Shown here: in pieces, positions 8,929 to 19,200 of the stretch
How positions within the stretch are numbered: the first letter of the stretch is position 1
Layout of the letters: the number at the start of each line of letters is the position of its first letter
DNA from: Acidobacteriota bacterium
GTDB lineage: Bacteria > Acidobacteriota > Aminicenantia > Aminicenantales > Saccharicenantaceae
Length of the DNA stretch: 64,000 bases
Assembly (NCBI GenBank): GCA_028749205.1
Contig: JAQULR010000003.1
Span: forward strand, 1 to 64,000
Direction of reading: 5' to 3'
Made by a program: the position numbers and the translations under genes
The notes under the pieces: model-generated
What the model was told of the DNA's origin: nothing
Seen by the model: the letters and a program-made list of their open reading frames with translations, nothing else
Database searches by the model: none

Positions 8929-9936
8929 TTAATACTTCCTTTCTGTAATTAACCCAATATACCTGTTAACGAAGCCATTTTTGTCTAATCCGCTGCCCTG
9001 AGATCCCGGCTCATGCAAGTAAGGCAAGCCTTGAACGTACAACCAGGCATGCCCATAAAGTTCCTCAGCTAAAGTCTGTGCTTGAAACGACTTATCAGTC
9101 ATATTAGCTACTGCACAAAGTATATAGTCTTTAACATTAACCATAATATCATCTTTCCGACCATGCCTTGGTGGCAACATTATGCCTGGCGCTTCTAGGT
9201 CCTCTAGTAGTCGCAAAATGATACCGGCTTTAATTTCGTTTCGCCTGTCAGCATAGACAACCTTATCGGTCACAGAAACCATTATCTTCTGTGGCGAATC
9301 GACTAATTGCATTAATGCTATATAGTTTGTGTTATCCGTCCTGATACTCCGGTTGACATCAATTAATCCAGTTTTCTCGTTCCAGGAAATATTCTTAGCC
9401 AGAACCTCATCACCCATCGTTGCCTTAATCACACCATAACCAACCTCGTCTGTCCGAACAATGGCTCCATTTGGATCCCAATAAGTCACAGGATTGTTGT
9501 GGCAGAAGGAGTAAAGATTCCACACCTGAGGATTGGTCAGGGCAGCATCTTTATTTATTACTGGATCTGGACTTAGCCAGCGCTAATAATAATTCCCATA
9601 GTAGCGGACACCAAAATAATCTAGATTCGACTCTGAGTCTCTCTCTTTGCCCGAGAACTTCATCGCCGGTGAATAGGAGTTCTCCCAGATCTTCTGAATT
9701 CCACCATATGGATCATATGTAGCAGCAAATACCCTGACCCCATTCTGATCTGTCACCACCCTCGTTGAGTTCACCTGGTCTGAGGTGTAGTAATAAATCT
9801 GGCCAGTCTGCGGCTGATACTCCGCCAATAACCTATCCCCTAAATAAATATAATCCCTCATGCACTCACCGAGCCCATTATATTCAGCCCTGATGTTATT
9901 GTTAATCAATGCCTTCATGTTTCTTAACAATATCAA
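8929..9936 (-). pseudogene. Partial RHS cassette with HELYGH-type tip, interrupted by in-frame TAG
   Basis: ORFs 9583..9936 and 8929..9525 are in the same frame; 'YYGNYYYRWLSPDP' of other copies reads 'YYGNYY*RWLSPDP'; tip motif mutated to EELYGH. Confidence 0.8.
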
Positions 9937-9937
9937 T

Positions 9938-10303
9938 CTATTTTTCTGTTTTGTTTCTATAAACCTTATATTTTGATTTAATCAAATAAATAAAAGAGCT
10001 CAATATCATGGGGCTCAAAAATAAAACTAATTCATCTATATTGCTAAGAAAAGACGATAAACTTTTATTGAAAATAGAACCAAGAAAAGAAATAAAAACC
10101 ACAAACACCATAATTAAAGGAAGATCTTTTATCTTAATTTCAAGAACTAAGCTAAAACAAAGTGCTGCCCACCAACCTGATAGAAGTCCGTAGGCTACTC
10201 TACTTGGGCTATCACTAAAAATCTGGATCATCCCAAAATAAATTATTATCCAGATACTAATATATGATACTGCTACAAACAATTTTGATAAAACAGGCTT
10301 CAT
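9938..10303 (-). CDS. Small multi-pass membrane protein, candidate immunity protein of the adjacent tip
   Basis: 121 aa with about four hydrophobic segments, immediately downstream of the tip at 10313..11185. Confidence 0.55.
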   Translation of the reverse strand: MKPVLSKLFVAVSYISIWIIIYFGMIQIFSDSPSRVAYGLLSGWWAALCFSLVLEIKIKDLPLIMVFVVFISFLGSIFNKSLSSFLSNIDELVLFLSPMILSSFIYLIKSKYKVYRNKTEK

Positions 10304-10312
10304 TGATGTTCC

Positions 10313-11185
10313 TTATTTTACTGATAATGGAATAATTTTATCTGGATCCATCATTATGTCAAAAAGAACTTTGTTTGTTAGCTCATTGCCGTACTTGCCA
10401 CCGCCTATGTCAATACAGCCCCTTGATCCTGCCTCTTCGCCTCCATGAAGAAAGAAGTCTTTCCTATCAAACGTGTCTGTATCTTCCAAAGGAATTATAC
10501 GAACTCTCCAGTCTCCCCAGTCACCTGAAAGCCTTATATTAAATTTCTGGCGTAACCACTTAAAGTTTCTAATCCAATCTCTGAATCTGCCAGGATTGCT
10601 TACATCCTCTGAGTGTATCTCATACTCGCCTCTGGGGATGGGACCAATATTCTTCTCTCTTTCCATCTCTGGATTGTTCATCCCCTTGCCCAGTCCAGAT
10701 GTAGCAGGAACTTCGTATGGTTCTACTCCTGGTCTCTGCGGATCTACATAGAGTATGCCCCTCGCTACATAAAAAATAGCCTCTGTTAGACCATTTGGAT
10801 CCCAATAGGTCACAGGGTTGTTGTGGCAGAAGGAGTAAAGATTCCACAACTGAGGACTGGTCAGAGCAGCATCTTTGTTAATTACAGGATCAGGACTTAG
10901 CCAGCGGTAGTAATAATTCCCATAGTAGCGGGCTCCAAAGTAGTCAAGATTCGATTCCGCATCCCGCTCCTTACCTGAGAACTTCATCGCCGGTGAGTAG
11001 GAGTTCTCCCAGATCTTCTGAATTCCACCATAGGGATCATACACCGCAGCAAAGACCCTGACTCCATTCTGATCCGTCACCACTCTGGTTGAGTTCACCT
11101 GGTCTGAGGTGTAGTAATAAATCTGGCCAGTCTGCGGCTGATACTCCGCCAATAACCTATCCCCTAAATAAATATAATCCCTCAT
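10313..11185 (-). CDS. Partial RHS core with a DUF2778/Tlde1-like (L,D-transpeptidase-like) C-terminal tip
   Basis: RHS core then 'IGPIPRGEYEIHSEDV...FFLHGGEEAGSRGCIDIGGGKYG', i.e. an HGG...SxGCI catalytic-type motif. Confidence 0.75.
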   Translation of the reverse strand: MRDYIYLGDRLLAEYQPQTGQIYYYTSDQVNSTRVVTDQNGVRVFAAVYDPYGGIQKIWENSYSPAMKFSGKERDAESNLDYFGARYYGNYYYRWLSPDPVINKDAALTSPQLWNLYSFCHNNPVTYWDPNGLTEAIFYVARGILYVDPQRPGVEPYEVPATSGLGKGMNNPEMEREKNIGPIPRGEYEIHSEDVSNPGRFRDWIRNFKWLRQKFNIRLSGDWGDWRVRIIPLEDTDTFDRKDFFLHGGEEAGSRGCIDIGGGKYGNELTNKVLFDIMMDPDKIIPLSVK

Positions 11186-11284
11186 GCACTCACCGAGCCC
11201 ATTATATTCAGCCAGAAGTTTCCCGTCAAAAGAATAAAGTTCTCCTTATACCAAAATAGCGAACAATCAGTTTCTTACCTCAGT

Positions 11285-11758
11285 TTAATTCTTTTCGGGC
11301 AGAAGATTTATACAAAGATTCATTTTGTCGCTATAGATCATCATCGTGACCCAGCCCCTCATATGCTCCCACCTGAGAAGAACAGTGTATGTCGATTTGG
11401 GATTTAGTCCAGCAAACTTCCACTTCTTTATGCAAGATATTACCTGCTCAGAATCAAAAGCTCCTCTTATAAGGGATCTTATAGATTCATTAAAGGTAAG
11501 AAAAGCCACGTCTACGGGGTAACCGTCATCATTTATACTGATATTATATCCGATTGTAAAACTTGCGTTCGCTTGAGTTAAAATATCTGGAGCTTTGAAA
11601 CAATTTATAGAAACCTTTATATCATAGCACTCTTCATTTTTATCCATCAGCATATCATTTAAATAAGCCAACCCGTTTCCACACAAAATAAACATCTGAA
11701 ATATCATCAAACACATGAGGAAATACTTATTTATCAATTTAGTACCTCCTTTTTTCAA
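11285..11758 (-). CDS. Exported putative immunity/partner protein
   Basis: 157 aa; 'SEQVISCIKKWKFAGLNPKSTYTVLLRWEHMRGWVTMMIYSDKMNLCINLLPEKN'. Confidence 0.6.
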   Translation of the reverse strand: MKKGGTKLINKYFLMCLMIFQMFILCGNGLAYLNDMLMDKNEECYDIKVSINCFKAPDILTQANASFTIGYNISINDDGYPVDVAFLTFNESIRSLIRGAFDSEQVISCIKKWKFAGLNPKSTYTVLLRWEHMRGWVTMMIYSDKMNLCINLLPEKN

Positions 11759-12662
11759 TTTTATCTATATATTTGTTTACAAATCCGTTAGGATCTGCGC
11801 CTGTCTTTGATTCGTTAAGCTCATGCAAAAAGGCCTTATTGCTAATATAAAGATAAACATGTCCATAAAGCTCGTGAGCCAAAGCCCGGGCTTGCTTAGA
11901 TTTATTATTCATTGGACCTACCGCACAAAGGATAAATTTCTCATCATGGACGCCAACAGCCTCGGGTCTTCCTTCACGAGGATATATTGTTAACCCTTGT
12001 AAGCCATCATATCCAAGAGGAGTCTCATTAACTGAATTATATTGTTTATCGAAAAAGGATACCTTGTTTGTAATATTTACTCTAACCTCCTGCGCAGAAT
12101 CCACCAAATATCTTAACGCTATATAGTTTGTGTTATCCGTCCTGATACTCCGGTTGACATCAATTAGCCCACTCTCTGCGTTCCAGGAAATATTCTTAGC
12201 CAAAACCTCATCACCCATCGTTGCTTTAATCACACCATAACCAACCTCGTCTGTCCGAACAATGGCTCCATCAGGATCCCAATAAGTCACGGGGTTGTTT
12301 TGGCAGAAGGAGTAAAGATTCCACAACTGAGGATTGGTCAGAGCAGCATCTTTGTTTATAACAGGATCAGGACTTAGCCAGCGGTAGTAATAATTCCCAT
12401 AGTAGCGAGCTCCAAAGTAGTCAAGATTCGATTCCGTATCCCGCTCCTTGCCCGAGAATTTCATTGCCGGACTGTAGGAATTTTCCCAGATTTTCTGAAT
12501 TCCACCATAAGGATCATACACCGCAGCAAAGACCCTGACCCCATTCTGATCCGTCACCACTCTGGTTGAGTGCACCTGGTCTGAGGTGTAGTAATAAATC
12601 TGGCCAGTCTGCGGCTGATACTCCGCCACTAACCTATCCCCCAAATAAATATAATCCCTCAT
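11739..12662 (-). CDS. Partial RHS core cassette with HELYGH tip
   Basis: RHS core '...DPYGGIQKIWENSYSPAMKFSGKERDTESNLDYFGARYYGNYYYRWLSPDP' plus 'ARALAHELYGHVYLYISNKAFLHELNE'; start codon uncertain (internal ATG of the RHS frame). Confidence 0.75.
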   Translation of the reverse strand: MRDYIYLGDRLVAEYQPQTGQIYYYTSDQVHSTRVVTDQNGVRVFAAVYDPYGGIQKIWENSYSPAMKFSGKERDTESNLDYFGARYYGNYYYRWLSPDPVINKDAALTNPQLWNLYSFCQNNPVTYWDPDGAIVRTDEVGYGVIKATMGDEVLAKNISWNAESGLIDVNRSIRTDNTNYIALRYLVDSAQEVRVNITNKVSFFDKQYNSVNETPLGYDGLQGLTIYPREGRPEAVGVHDEKFILCAVGPMNNKSKQARALAHELYGHVYLYISNKAFLHELNESKTGADPNGFVNKYIDKIEKRRY

Positions 12663-12761
12663 GCATTCACCGAGCCCATTATATTCAGCCAGAAGTTTCC
12701 CGTCTAAAGAATAAAGTTCTCCTTATATCAAAATAGCGAACAATCAGTTTCTTATCTCAGT

Positions 12762-13298
12762 TTAATTCCTTTCCGGCAGAAGATTTATATAGAGATTCAT
12801 TTTGTCGCTATAGATCATCATCGTGACCCAGCCCCTCATATGTTCCCACCTGAGAAGAACGGTATAAGTCGAATCGGGATTTAGCCCGGCAAATTTCCAT
12901 TTCTTTATGCATGATATTACTTCCTCTGAATCAAGAATGCCCTTGGTTAAATTTGCTATACCCTCATCAAATGTAAGCAAATATGCTGATCGGGGATGAG
13001 AACTTTTATCTAAGAAAATAAGATATCCTATGTGAAAACTAGCATTAGCTTGAAAAAGCGTTTCAGGAAGTCTAATGCAGTTCAATGAAAACTCAAAATC
13101 AAACTTATATCCAGTCTCTGCCGGTTGCTCTTCTGAGCTGAAAAGCGAGCCCTCTCGCATGCCGAGATCAATACGTTCGCCACAACTCATTAAATTAAAC
13201 TCGTCCTTTCCTCTATTATCATGATCTGAATACCCTCTGAACCCTATCACCAATATCATTGAAATTAATAGGAACAATATGAATATTCTTTTTGTCAT
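12762..13298 (-). CDS. Exported putative immunity/partner protein for the full-length RHS protein
   Basis: 178 aa, signal-like N-terminus, directly downstream of the RHS gene; family shared with four other ORFs/remnants. Confidence 0.6.
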   Translation of the reverse strand: MTKRIFILFLLISMILVIGFRGYSDHDNRGKDEFNLMSCGERIDLGMREGSLFSSEEQPAETGYKFDFEFSLNCIRLPETLFQANASFHIGYLIFLDKSSHPRSAYLLTFDEGIANLTKGILDSEEVISCIKKWKFAGLNPDSTYTVLLRWEHMRGWVTMMIYSDKMNLYINLLPERN

Positions 13299-13299
13299 C

Positions 13300-16200
13300 T
13301 TAATATTTCCTTTCCTCGATGCGTATTATGAATGTATTGACTTCCCCTTTAGGATCCCAGCCGCCAAGCGTTCCTGGTTCATGCTGAAAAGCTTTGTTTC
13401 GAATATAAAGATAGGCATGGCCATATAATTCATGAGCCAGGGCCTTAGCCATTTTGGATTGGTCTAAAAATGAAGATACTGCACACAGGATATAATCCTT
13501 GTTATGAACGTGAATAGCCTCTTCGCGGCCATGCCTGGGATAGATAGTCACTGCTTGCATTCCAGTCTCTCCTAAAGGAGTAATTATCGAAGCTTTAATT
13601 TCGTTTCTTGAATCTATATACAACACTCTATCAGTTACAGAAACCACCACCTCCTGCTTTGAACCCACCAAATACCATAACCTCAAATAGTTGAGGTTAT
13701 CTGTATCAATACTCCGGTTGACATCAATTAGCCCAGTTTTAGGATCCCAAGAAATATTCTTAGCCAGAACCTCATCACCCATCGTTGCCTTAATCACACC
13801 ATAACCAACCTCGTCTGTCCGAACAATGGCTCCATCCGGATCCCAATAAGTCACGGGATTGTTGTGGCAGAATGCATACAAATTCCACAGCTGGGGATTG
13901 GTCAGAGCAGCATCTCGGTTTATTACTGGATCAGGACTTAGCCAGCGGTAGTAATAATTCCCATAGTAGCGGGCTCCAAAGTAGTCAAGATTCGATTCCG
14001 TATCCCGCTCCTTGCCCGAAAACTTCATCGCTGGACTGTAGGAATTTTCCCAGATTTTCTGAATTCCACCATAAGGATCATACGTAGCAGCAAAGACCCT
14101 GACTCCATTCTGGTTTGTTACCACCCTGGTTGAGTTCACCTGGTCTGAGGTGTAATAGTAAATCTGGCCAGTCTGGGGCTGATACTCCGCCACTAACCTA
14201 TCCCCCAAATAAATATAATCCCTCATGCATTCACCGAGCCCATTATATTCAGCCAGAAGTTTCCCGTCAAAAGAATAAATATAATATGTCCCGGTTGAGC
14301 CTACCGACAGAATACTGGCTCCTGTATTGGTAATGACCGCTGTTCCTCCAGCTTTGCTTATCTCAATGTTTGAGCTGCTTACCCTGCTCTGAACAGGCTT
14401 ATTAACGCTACTTCCGCTGGCCGCCTCTATCTCCCCTTTCATAAACCGCCCTAACCTAAGCTTTAATATCCTCTCCGTCTCCTCCTTCTCTGCTCTTCCT
14501 ACCCTCTTCACCCTGATACCAAAGCTCTCGTCACTTACATCGAAGGGATATCTACCCGGCATGGCCAGAGTCTTGCTAAAACTATAACTTGCCCCCTGCC
14601 CTGAACTCAACCTGAGTGATTTTAGCCCTGAGGCCGATTCCATAACGTCAAGCATGGATACGGACTCCTCTTTTCCCTCATCAAGTCTGCTCATCAACCA
14701 CCCGCCATAGCCCAGCTCCTCATCTGATAAATAATTTTCAAATCTCTCCTTCCATACTGGCAAGAACACCGTCTCTACCGTATCTTCTCTTCCTAAATTA
14801 AATACTGGATGCCACACTTTCACTACCAGGTCATCTACCAGCACTTCGGACCTAGAGGTTGGTGCCGTTGACAGGACTATTTCAGGATTCTCTTTGGCCG
14901 GGAATTTTAATTCCATCGGGACATCCCTGATTATCTCTTCCCCATCGAAAAAGACGTTAGCAGAGTTTGTTACCCTGTCAAATAGGACCTTCAGATGATG
15001 CCACCTGTTTGTGCTTTGATTATTATTCTGCGTCTTCTCCTCTAAATAGTTGCATTTTATCAGGTGCTCACCGTTTATGTCTTGATGAAAAGCTACAGAA
15101 GCACTCCACATTCCATTGGTCTTCTGATCGGGAAGGCTTATATTCACTTTTAATTGTTCCTCAGAATAAGACGCAGCCTTTGACTGATCGTGCTTGTTAA
15201 TCTTGAAGTTTGCCTCAAAGGATATCATTTGTGGCTCAAAAGGCTGACTCTCTGCTGAGGTAATTCGGACCAGAGCAGATGGTGTAACCACAGGAGGAAC
15301 ACGCCATCTATATTCCCCAGTGTTTAAATATCTGTCGCTTATCTGACGATAGGTTGTACCATTGTCCGACGAATACTCTATATTAAGATTTTGGACTCCT
15401 AATCCTCCTTCCCATTTAATTGGAGTAATAGAATTGGCCCCAATATCACCACTTCCATCAGGATCAGTTATAATAATATTGGGAGGCGGATCTTCTTTCA
15501 GGATAACAAAAGCAACAAGATTAACAACATATGGATTTTCATCAGAATCATTATTGTTTATGCTTATTTCGGCAATTTTTGGTCCTGAAGCCGCTGGATA
15601 AAGCCTAATAATAAAAGTTGTACTTGCTCCAGGTTGAATTGAAGAAGTTGACGGTTGAACAATATAAAACTCATCTGCATTCTCGCCCGAAAGCTCTACC
15701 AACGGATTGCCAGTTAATAGCAGTGGTGCTGAACCAAGATTATTTATAGTAAAAGTAACCCAGGCGGCGCCTTTAACTGTACCAAAATTATAGTTCCCCC
15801 CATTTTGTGCCTGAGGTATATCTATCTCCGGACCGCCAACAGAGACAATTCCGCTTAAGATAATCTCATAGGGATTCTCATCTGAATCATTATTAGCAAT
15901 CGATATCATAGCATTTTTATTGCCACTGGTAGTAGGTGAAAACCGGACAACGAAAGAGGAAGATGAACCAGGGTTAATCGGAGATACTGGCTGCTGCGTA
16001 ACTGAAAATTGGCTGGCGTCAGCTCCAGATATAGTTACTGCTGGAGTTCCTGTAAGCGAAAGTTGAGCATCGCCAAGATTTTCAATTGTAAATGTTTTGT
16101 CCAGGCTCCCATTAATTGGTGCTGTAAATTCAACCATTTGCCCGCTTGGTAAGTCCACCCCATCTAATTTAAGATTAATCTCGGCGACAGGATTCGTGCC

Positions 16201-19200
16201 AATAAGATTAAGATCGTAAGGATTTTCGTCATAATCATTATTGGCGATGCTTATGACCGCATTTTTAGTGCCAGGGGATGTCGGAGTAAACCTTATAATC
16301 AAATTTGTTGTTCCACCCGGAGCAACAGAAGCTGTCGGCTGTTGAACCACAGAAAATTGATTGGCATCAGGTCCTGTTATAATAACAATTGGTGAACCAG
16401 AAAGTGTCAATATGGCATCGCCAACGTTTTCAATAGTGAAAGTCTTATCAATATAAGATCCAGGAGCAATCCGGAATTCAATCTGGCCACCATCGGGAAT
16501 ATTATTCGTGCCTACTTTTATGTTCATTTCCGCCATGGCTGGCAAAGCTTTTATTCTAAGGCCTCTCTCGTTGTAGAAATATCTTCCCTTTATCTCTCCC
16601 CCATAACTCAAGCTTGATAGCCTGTTGAGATTATCCCACTGATATTGATAGCCAGAACCAGAAATAAGATTCCCTCTTGCCTCGAAAGTAAGATCAGTTG
16701 GCTGGTTTTTTGAGTTATAAGACTTGATAAAAACCTGAGCCCCATTTTCTTTGACCTGAGTTAGGTTTCCATACTGGTCATAGTTATACTCAAAACTATT
16801 TACCCGGCCCACACCGGCTGGTGTGTAGCCAGCAGTTTTTACTCTATAAAGCTCATCGTAGGTAAAATTAACATTCAGATTTGGTATTGTATCGCTAACG
16901 CCTATAATATTTCCAACGGCATCATATGAATAAGAAGCTTTATAAAGATATATGCCGGCTTTGACCAGACTGGCTGTGACTAATTGCCCAATAGAATTGT
17001 AACTGGCATTATATTCTGTTCCGTTTCCAGAAATGTTTATGGCTGTGGGTTGCTTACCAACTCCATAGCTAATCTGGCTCACCAAATTTAGCCCGTTAAA
17101 GGCTGCTGTTTCTGGCATATTTAAACCATTATTGGTATAAACAACACTCTTACCATCGGGATAGATGACCTTCTTTAAAATGCTATTGGCATCATATTCA
17201 TACTGCAGGGCCTTTGAACTAAGCCCTGAAATAGCCTGCACTTCTCCGGTCACAGAGCCAAAGGGGTTGTAAGCAATATTATTTCTTTCCCATCCTTTAT
17301 TACTATAAACCCTGTTTATTCTTCCATAAGAATCATAAACATAATTTATAGCTTCATCTGAAGCAGAAATTTTCTTTAATTGATTAGACGAATTGTATTC
17401 ATAGTTGATTGAAACTCCGCCAAAGCTTTTCTGAGATAACAGATTTTCGCTGTTATAAGTATAGGTTATTTGGCCCGTTTCAGGATGGGTTTCCGAAACT
17501 ACATTATCAAGAAAATCATAGGAATAACTTTGAGTCCTACCGCTATTATAGACGATAGACAACAGCCTTCCGACAGCATCATAAGAATAATTAGCAGTAG
17601 CTCCAGAGGTGTCTTTTAAGGTTGAAATCAAGCCAGGAAGATAAGTGAACGTTATCTCTGTCTGTTTATTAAGTGGGTCTTTTATCGTCGTTTTTGTTCC
17701 AGCATAAGTATATGTAGTAATATTGTTGAGCGGATCTTTTATTTGGGTTATTCGGCCAGCTGCATTATAAGAATAGAGATATTCGTCAGAGGCACTGGCC
17801 GCCCCTTTACTTTCTTTGAAGATTCTTCCTTCTGCATCAAGAGTCTTCTTATAATATAAGGTCAGGCCATCGCCCTGTTCCTGATAGCCAAGATCTCTTC
17901 CTATACCGTCCCAGTATTTTACTACCGTATGATTCCCCTGAGTGATAGCTACCGAATTGGTCGACCAGGAGGCTGCTATGTCATTAAAGGCGGATGGCAG
18001 ATTAACTGAAGTTATTCTCCCCAGATCGTCATAAGAAAAATAATAGGTGGCCCCGTGCTGATTAGTCTCACTCATAATAGAGCTATCATATTGTGAAATC
18101 GTCCGGTCAAACTCAACATATCCTGGTTTCTCCTTCTTGGCCAGAACCCCATATTTATAGGTGTATGTTTCTGTTCCTGAATTGCCTCCCGGAGGGTTAA
18201 TAGTTATGGTTATGGTCTTTGTGCTGATGTTCTCGCTATAGGTATAATCCCAGGTCAGCTCAGTTGAGCTTGTTCTTTTACGTTTAACCCAGTCTAAAGC
18301 ACCGTACTGTCCTTCTGTGGCATAATAGCCAAAATTATTTTCCTTTAGAAGGGAACCGCTGGAAGAATAGGTTCGTTCCCGGCTGATATAAGAGAGCATA
18401 TATTTATTGGCAAAAACAGAATTCTGTTCAAAATAGTAATTGAGCAATTTATAATATCGCAGACTGCCATTGCCATAATAATTTATCCGGCTGGGTAAGC
18501 CATATTTGATCAAATCACCATTATATTCATAAGTTTCATTGCTTGGACAATCACCAATAAGGGTCCTAGTAACTGAGCCCAGAAGAGGAGCTTTTATGGT
18601 GCCAAGATTAAGAGAAGTCACTAGCCACAATGAATCAGAAATCTGCTTTGACGTCCAGGTATAAGTCTCTGAATAACTTCCATCACTATGTGTCTTTTGT
18701 TTAATTAATCCTACTTTCCAGCCGGTATTATAGATATCGCTACCCATGCCAGAATAGCTAACACTGGTTGTATATTGAGGCCCCTGAACCGTAACTGTTC
18801 CATCCGCACCATTAGCATAAGAAGGATAAGAATATGTCCAGATACTCGCCGTTTCACCCGCATTAAACTTGATTTTTTTCTGGGTAACTACTCTACTAAC
18901 GTAAGAAGTATTATAATAATAAAAGTTGTGGTCTCCATAACTATACTCAATGGTGCCGCCGTAACAGGTATTAATTTTAGTTAGTTCATAAAGCGAAGAA
19001 TTATATTCAAAGGTAGAAGCTGGTAATTCTGGTGGGTCAAAGCTGAGTAGTTTAAAATATCCGCCCGTAAATGTCCCGACTGAGTAATAATATGAGACAG
19101 TTTGACCATTAGCATTCTTTACATCAATCCTGGTTAACCTGGGGATTGTAGTCCCCTCGCTGATAAAATTGATTACTCTGCCCAGGCTATCTGTAATCTT

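Noticed and set aside
6996-14275. Regularly recurring sequence considered as a CRISPR-like array
   Set aside because: Repeats are ~240-480 bp RHS-core coding copies, not 25-40 bp repeats with spacers. No CRISPR array or cas gene was seen in the window.
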